A stretch of DNA of 64,000 bases from Buddleja alternifolia (lineage: Eukaryota > Streptophyta > Magnoliopsida > Lamiales > Scrophulariaceae). Both the position numbers and the translations under genes were made by a program. Under the pieces are notes generated by a model. That model saw nothing but the letters and a program-made list of their open reading frames with translations, made no database searches and was not told where the DNA came from. Numbering within the stretch: position 1 is the stretch's first letter; the number at the start of each line of letters is the position of its first letter. Of this stretch, positions 58,076 through 64,000 are shown one piece after another. The DNA lies in NCBI GenBank assembly GCA_019426215.1, contig CM033400.1:13996568-14060567 (forward strand), given 5' to 3'.

Positions 58076-59340
58076 TTTGTACCTTAAACTCCCAAAAAAA
58101 AAAAAGAATGCTCCTTGACGTATGAGCCAAGACTACATGTTACTCCTAATCTGCATGAGTATAAACTGTGAACGATACCCACCAATGGTAATATATGTGG
58201 TTAAACTGTTAAATACCCCACCAAAGTTAAATACATGTGGTTAAACTGTTAATTTATCCCACTATCGGTATTTCATGTGGTTAAATATTAAATACTCCAT
58301 CTAGTCCAAGGTGGTTAAGCAATGGATACTCTTGGCCCGCATGAGTATAAACTGTGTACAGCACCCCCCCGCCCCGCCCCGCCCCGCCCTCAAAACAAAT
58401 TATGTTGTTTTGTACTTGAACTACATAATGACTTGATCCCTTTTATTAGGGTACATAGGCAACTTGGATATATTTTCTAAGTCCAGCCATAAGTTTTAAA
58501 AAAAGTTGTTGTTCATGTGGAATGTTAAAACAAAAAAAAAGTGCCTTAAAGCATTACAAGATAAAAATAAAAAGATTCTATTGTGTAATTGCAAAAAACA
58601 AGGTACTTACTACATGGGGACAACAAAAGAAAAAGAAAGGAGGTAAAACTCAAGCAAATGGATTGAATTGCCTAAATTTTTCTTTTTCATGGCCTCTATA
58701 TGTGCTATCTAAATCTTCAAGTTTTCCAATGCTTCATCACTCAATGGAAAAACATTCTCAAGAGCAACGATACTCCTTGATAGCAGTATAAAATGTCTAT
58801 AAGTCCCAAAGAAATACAAGTATAATACTCCTTGATAAGAGTATAAACTATCTACAAGTTCAAAAACAAATTGAAGAACTTGCTGATATGAGTTTAAAAT
58901 ATCTTCAAATTCAAATGAAAACTCCTTTGATACGAGTATAAACTATCTACCAAAGCGAAGTACTCCTTTGACGCGAGCATGGAAAACGTCTACAAATTCA
59001 AGCCAAGGGAAGAACTCTTGACAAGAGCATAAATTGTTCACTTTTATGGAGGAAGTTCTCTCGATAAAGGAAGAAAATTATTGCTGTAATGTTGCCTTGC
59101 AAAACATAACCAGTGGGTGGGTCCTGTCTAATTTCAAAAGAGAATAAGAAGAAGCTTTTCGAGAATTGATTGGTCCATTAAATTTTAAAGTTTAAGATTA
59201 ACTCTTTAAACTTTATTCCATGGTGCATTTGATCAAATGCAAGGCGCCAATACAAAGCTCAATTACAAAGACGTGAAGTAATGGATCGCGACATTATTCA
59301 CTCCAAGACTCACTTTCAAGCACCGTTCGTGAATAAATCT
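58076..59340 (+). repeat. 3' noncoding region of element IV with diverged repeats
   Basis: Repeated words ATGTGGTTAAACTGTTAA (58190-58290) and CTCCTTTGATACGAGTATAA/AACTATCTAC (58780-59045), each several times with changes. A GCCCC microsatellite lies at 58363-58389. No gene; a frame at 58522-58791 is unsupported. Confidence 0.6.
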
Positions 59341-59352
59341 CGAGGGGGCATT
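59341..59352 (+). promoter_or_regulatory. Polypurine tract of element IV
   Basis: CGAGGGGGCATT directly before the TG of the 3' LTR. Confidence 0.75.
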
Positions 59353-59800
59353 TGTAGACAAATTAAATTTGTAGCCAATGAAATGGTGACATGTGGAATA
59401 ATATATTCGATGTCAATTTAAAATTCTCTATTTATATTTTAGGAATTTAATCAAATTCAAATTCCTAAAATTAAATAGTCAAATAAATTGATATTCTATA
59501 CATATTTCTAGGGGGGGGGGGAAAGTCATGTGCCTAAATAATATATTATGAAAATTCAAATAATATATTATGGCAAGTTAAATCCTAGGGTTGTAACCTT
59601 TTAAAACATTCCATGCAATTTAATTCCTTATGCATGAGAAAATCTATATATAATATATATATATATAATGTTATACAATATATATATAGTCATATATATT
59701 ATATATAATGTTATACAGTATATATATATAGTCATAAAGTGGTTGTACGTGCCACTTAATCTTCCATATATATATATATATATATAATGTTATACAATAA
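59353..59800 (+). repeat. 3' LTR of element IV, truncated
   Basis: Matches 30625-30960 and then GTCATAAAGTGGTTGTACGT, equivalent to 44686 in the split 5' LTR. The similarity stops in TA repeats near 59790; about 1 kb of LTR present at the 5' side is missing. Confidence 0.75.
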
Positions 59801-60256
59801 CTTAATTCCAAAGAGAGATAGCGATTATGGAAGATTTACTGGACCTAATGCAGGGAGTAGTAAATCGAGGAACCCCCAATTTCTCTCAAGGATACTTTTG
59901 CAAGGGTTACCACAAATTCACAAACTATTTTTACAATTTAGTAATCCGTCAATGAAATTAAACCATCAAGAATTTTCATACAAACGCCCAAAACGCCAAA
60001 CATCACAGCAAACACGGCAACAGTATGAAATTCATTCTTAATGATCCAATTTCAGCCAGTTTACTAAATTAACCCATTAGCGTCCATACCATATCATAAT
60101 CCCTTTTTAGAACGTATCAATCCATGTTTTTTTAAGAAGAATCACGAGATTTAGATATAATTTAACACAAAAGGATTTAGCCTATTAGGCTCATCCTTAA
60201 CTAAAATTGAAATTAGAATAACAAACTGAAATAAAAGTAAAAACTTACAGGAAAAT
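59801..60256. other. Unassigned sequence between element IV and the pararetrovirus
   Basis: A plus-strand frame (59787-60041) without known motif spans the junction. No LTR or viral coding sequence is recognised. It may be the beginning of the viral leader on the minus strand or old host DNA. Confidence 0.35.
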
Positions 60257-60263
60257 TGCATCT

Positions 60264-60269
60264 TTTATT
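60264..60269 (-). terminator. Polyadenylation signal in the pararetroviral leader
   Basis: AATAAA on the minus strand about 120 nt after the TATA box; caulimovirids place it in the leader so that the terminally redundant transcript ends there. Confidence 0.45.
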
Positions 60270-60388
60270 TCTTCAAACTTGAATTTGTACAAGAAGATGA
60301 AGGGTTTTTATCTAGAGAGGGAGAGAGAACTTGTAGAGAGAGAGAAATTTTTTCTTCCAAGCTTACAAAATGACTACCCCTAAGCCCC

Positions 60389-60395
60389 TTTTATA
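60389..60395 (-). promoter_or_regulatory. TATA box of the pararetrovirus
   Basis: The minus strand reads TTCTATAAAAGGGG, a strong TATA box, just after the second viral gene and before a leader rich in CTCTCTCT, the expected place of the pregenomic RNA promoter. Confidence 0.55.
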
Positions 60396-60544
60396 GAAGG
60401 TTAGGGCGGTGGATTCCAAAACTAACTTAAACATAGTTTATACTATTTACACAGTGATTTACTATTGAAATAGTAATACTGTTAGGAACAGTATCCTTAT
60501 TAACAGTGCCAAATAGTATTCTACTATTCCTGGTAATTATCTGG

Positions 60545-62277
60545 TCACTTTTTCTGCATGGATTTTCCTCTGTGCAAATCTTCTTTGAGATTCTCCATGA
60601 TATCATCAAAATTGTCTTCTATGGTCACGTCATTAGGGTCTTGTGCATCCTGAAAGTTACTATCTTCAAAATTATTGCCTTTGGAAGATGCCATGGAAGT
60701 ATCACTTCTTGTGTCTTCTATCCAATCTGCCATTAATTTTTTCTTCATGTCTTGTAGATATTTCTCTATCAATTGCTCTCGAGAAGTTGTTCCTTCTTGC
60801 TTTTGTAATTGTTGAAAAATTGATGTGATATCTATACTTGGAGACTGCATTATCTGTTGTTTCTTCTGATAGAGTTTCTTGTATTCAGAAATCTTTTGCT
60901 CCATTTTGTTGATTGTATCCAGGCAATTTATTTCTTTGGTTTCTAGATGCTCCATTATCATTTTCTCCCAAAATTTTGTATATGAAAGTCGCATTATAGT
61001 AGAAATATCATCCTCATCACGCTCAACTTGGGGAATCCATTTCCATATCCATGGAATGGAGAATTCAATAAAAAAGTGGAATGTATCAATTTTTTCTATT
61101 TTTTAAGATTGGGATATTTCCATAATTTTAGGAGAATAAGTTTTCCATTCTTCATATATTCCTTTAAGTGGCTCTGGTAAAATTTCAGATTTAGGACCAT
61201 AAAATTTCCACCATTTAAGGAACCAATTGGGAATAGTTTGGTTATAAACCTCTCCACAAATTTTTATGAACCAAGTATGGCCATGATTCAAGTTTTCATA
61301 TAAAAAGACTTTTTCAAAAGCATTTACATAATCCCAATAATTATATTTAATGGGATTGTTATTGAAATAGAATATTTTTTCTTTGAATGGAGATATTCCC
61401 CAATTTTCAATAGATATAATCTTTTTGACAATAATTTTGGAAAATTTATAAATTTCCTCATTACTACCACTATGATAATGATTGATTTCACACAATCCAC
61501 CATTTTGGAGAATATTTTCATAATATTGCTGGAATTTATAACTTCCAAAAGTAGCACTATTAGTATTTAGATATCTTTCAAGTAATTCCCAGGGTTTATT
61601 ATCCCTTTTCATATCATTTTCATTAATAAAGAGTATGACTCTTTTTTGATCATTTTGTATATAGCCCATATTATGGACATCTGCTTCTTCCTCTTCATTT
61701 CCTACAATTTTTGAGTAGGAAGGAGAAGCATAGGATGGAGAAGCATGGGTATGACCCTCTTTTTATTTCTTGAATTCAAGAAATTCCCTATATAAGGGAT
61801 CTTGTCCTGAGGAAAGATCAGCTGCTATTAGCGTCTTTCTTCCTTGTTGAGTCAAAATATTATTTTGACCTCTTCCTCGGCGACCTCTACCTCTATAAGA
61901 GGAGAGTCCTCTTCCTGAAGATTGCATTCCTGACATAATAAAAATGTTTAAGCTGCTAGTCTGTTTAAAGTGCGATTGACAACTTTTAATTCTCTTGGTA
62001 AACATTGGTTTATATGGGTGTGAACACTATGCTGATATGTTATATTTTGTCTGGAAAATTCAGGGGCATTTCTTATATTTTGCCAATAAGCTAAACTCTT
62101 CATCAGATAATATCTTCTCTTTTGCAGACGTTTAATACTATTGGGATGTCGATAATTCTGAATATAATAAGGATCAAGAATTGGATTAGGAACTCCAATT
62201 CTTCCTAAATATCTTTGATGAACAGGTTGTATATAATACACCTGACAAAATAGATTATGATGATGAAGATGGAGCAT
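60545..62277 (-). pseudogene. Pararetroviral second gene, function unknown
   Basis: Four open segments on the minus strand. 62277-61948 is basic and Tyr/Arg-rich and lies in another frame from the rest. 62005-61763 carries an RGRGRRGRGQ run, suggesting nucleic-acid binding. 61669-61103 holds HTWFIKICGE and PNWFLKWWKFYGP, motifs I associate with this virus group. 60994-60545 is Gln/Lys-rich with coiled-coil character. The last three share one frame with single stops near 61763 and 61103. No catalytic motif is recognised. Confidence 0.6.
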
Positions 62278-62322
62278 GGTGCTATTTAGGGAAATATTCT
62301 GAAAATTTGGATCCTACAAAAT

Positions 62323-64000
62323 TCATGATAAATATTCTCGAGTCAGAAAATCTGAAAGATGATTATCTTCTCCTTTTTTATAAATAATTTCGAAATCAAA
62401 AGGGGCAAGATTAGCCTGCCATCTAGCAAACATTTGTTTAGACACATCATGTTTAAAATCTTTTTGATACATAAATTTAGCTGCTTTACAATCAGTTTTT
62501 ATTACAAAATGTTGATTGTATAAATCATCTTGAAATTTTAATATACATTTTACTATAGCAAGAATTTCTTTAGCTATTGTTGCATAATTCTTTTGACTAT
62601 TATTCCATTTCCCAGAATGAAACCTAATAAGATTTTCTTGTTTGGTTATGGGATTAATTTGTTTTAAAATACCACCATAACCAATTTCAGATGCATCAGT
62701 TTCAACAATTTTTTCCCAATTTGGATTAGCCAACATTAAACAAGGTAAAGTTTTAACTTTTGCTTTTATTTTCTTTAGAGCATTAGTATGTTGTTCTGAC
62801 CAAGGTTGTGGTTTCTTTTTTAGTCTATCATACAAAATAGCTGTGTCTTCAGCAAGATTTTTGTAATAAGCTGAAATATAATTCAAACTTCCTAAGAATC
62901 TTTGTAATTGAGTTTTATCTGTGATTTCATCAGGATATTTTGAAGCAAAATCAATACTTCTATTTATAGGAATAATATTACCTTTTTCTATATTATGTCC
63001 AAGAAATCTTACATTTGTTTGAAATAAAGACATTTTTGGTTTAGATATTACCAAACCATTTTGAATGATAATCTTTCTAAACATATCTAAATGTTTAAAA
63101 TGAGATTCTATATCTTTAGAAAATACTAAAATATCATCTATATAGACAATAATGAATTCACTATATGGGGTAAAAATATCATTCATAATCTTCTGAAATT
63201 CTGAAGGGGCATTTTTCAAACCAAAAGGCATTACATTCCATTCATAGTGTCCTATAGGTACATTAAAAGCAGTTTTATATCTATCAGATTTATTAATTTG
63301 AATTTGCCAATATCCTGATTTTAAATCAAATTTAGAGAATATGACTGCATCATATAATCTATCTAAAAGATCTTTTTTATTAGGAATGGGATGTCTAATC
63401 CATTTTAAAACTTTATTAAGGGGTTTATAATTAATTACAAGTCTAGGAACTCCTCTTTCCTGTTTAGCATGTTTATTAACATAAAAAGCAGTACATGACC
63501 ATGGGGATTAAGAAGGACAGATTAATTTTTTATCAAGCAAAGATTGTATTTCTTTTTTACATAATTCTAAATATTCAGAATTCATTTGACAAGGTCTAGC
63601 CCTAGTAGGAATATTTTTTTCATCAAAATCATTTTCATAAGGAAGATCAACAATATGTTTCTTCCTATCCCAAAAAGCATTGGGATGGTCATTACAAATT
63701 TCTAAACAAAAAGTATTATGAAGAATTTTTATTTTATCCTGTAATTTAGGATTTTGAAGTTTTTCTTCAATGGTTAAAATATTCACTTCGTGTTTAAGAA
63801 AGTTTAATTGATTTTCTTTATTTCTAATATGGTCATATATTCCATGTAAAACTTTTGTAAATGGGTTTGTTATAAATTTAAGATGTATAGGTTTATTATT
63901 ATAAGTGCCTATAATCCCTTCTTTGTCTACGGTTGTAAAGGGATAAATTTTTGTAATAAAAGGTGAACCAAGTATTACTTGATTTGAAATATTTTTAACA
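62323..64000 (-). pseudogene. Pararetroviral polyprotein: protease end, RT, RNase H
   Basis: Open from the window edge except for one TAA at 63508-63510. The edge portion reads ILGSPFITKIYPF, the C-terminal part of the aspartic protease. RT follows with MPFGLKNAPSEFQ and the catalytic VYIDDILVFSK (YIDD at 63133-63144). The connection has RFLGSLNYISAYYKNLAED. RNase H has VETDASEIGYGG and ends with HLSDFLTREYLS. The stop sits between RT entry residues LICPS and SPWSC. Movement and coat protein parts, normally upstream, lie outside the window. Confidence 0.85.

Larger units (their letters stand above)
30625..59800 (+). mobile_element. Ty3/gypsy retrotransposon split by two insertions (element IV)
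   Basis: The 5' LTR starts TGTAGATAAATT at 30625 and resumes after the Sirevirus insert (44653-45764). Gag, protease and the first half of RT run to 49687, an Athila-like insertion occupies 49688-55457, then RT, RNase H and integrase continue to about 58075. A 3' LTR starts at 59353. The 3' LTR copy is only about 450 bp against about 1.5 kb for the 5' LTR, so the right end is truncated and no target duplication is visible. Confidence 0.85.
60257..64000 (-). mobile_element. Endogenous pararetrovirus, Florendovirus-like, partial
   Basis: Minus strand, from the window's right edge leftward: end of an aspartic protease, RT and RNase H of caulimovirid type, then a second gene, then a TATA box and leader with a polyadenylation signal. 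There is no integrase and no LTR. A polymerase gene followed by a second gene of unknown function fits the Florendovirus group, common in angiosperm genomes. It is decayed by in-frame stops and a frame change. Genus assignment is from memory of the family layout, not a search. Confidence 0.7.

Noticed and set aside
59787..60041. 84-codon plus-strand frame as a host gene
   Set aside because: No domain, no splice or promoter signal, and it begins within the truncated LTR junction.
60080..60140. TGGTATGGACGC on the minus strand as a pararetroviral tRNA primer site
   Set aside because: Only about 8 of 12 positions match the Met-tRNA complement; too weak to call.

Overview
This is a stretch of flowering-plant (probably eudicot) nuclear DNA from a gene-poor, repeat-dense region. 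I find no intact host gene, tRNA, rRNA or CRISPR. Almost every base belongs to transposable elements, many inserted into one another. The integration of LTR retrotransposons primed by initiator-Met-type sites, Sirevirus- and Tat-type elements, Helitron-like ends and a caulimovirid-type endogenous pararetrovirus all point to an angiosperm. No coding part is intact. Stops and frameshifts are everywhere, and many stops are one C-to-T or G-to-A step from a sense codon.

Layout. 1-2747: AT-rich DNA with a hAT-like non-autonomous element (432-1376, perfect 8-bp target duplication), an antisense RNase H fragment (2035-2363) and a candidate Helitron (2387-2708). 2748-13345: Ty1/copia element I on the minus strand, flanked by CCTCA; its upstream LTR carries a nested Sirevirus-family solo LTR (11145-12656, AAGAC duplication). 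13462-17480: Sirevirus copy A, truncated at both ends. 17775-28193: Ty3/gypsy element III (Tat-like, AATAT duplication) with gag, protease, RT, a second RNase H, an integrase interrupted by two intron-like inserts, and a spliced-looking antisense gene before its 3' LTR. 28239-30516: an element with terminal inverted repeats, full of TATACAGT-type repeats and holding a second Helitron-like insert.

30625-about 59800: Ty3/gypsy element IV. Its 5' LTR is split by the full-length Sirevirus copy B (31015-44652). Its RT gene is split by a rearranged Athila-like insertion (49688-55457) that contains a 2.7-kb near-perfect palindrome. 60257-64000: part of a minus-strand endogenous pararetrovirus (Florendovirus-like) that runs off the window.

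Most interesting signals: (1) the extra 3' gene of Sirevirus copy B looks like a plant gene, with G-box, TATA box, CT-rich leader, good ATG context and two intron-like gaps whose removal keeps the frame; (2) the integrase of element III carries two short intron-like inserts whose removal restores conserved integrase sequence exactly; (3) element III also carries an antisense gene with its own TATA box and splice sites. Together these suggest that splicing may be used in two unrelated LTR retrotransposon lineages here. All coordinates and homologies were read by eye; no alignment or database search was run.
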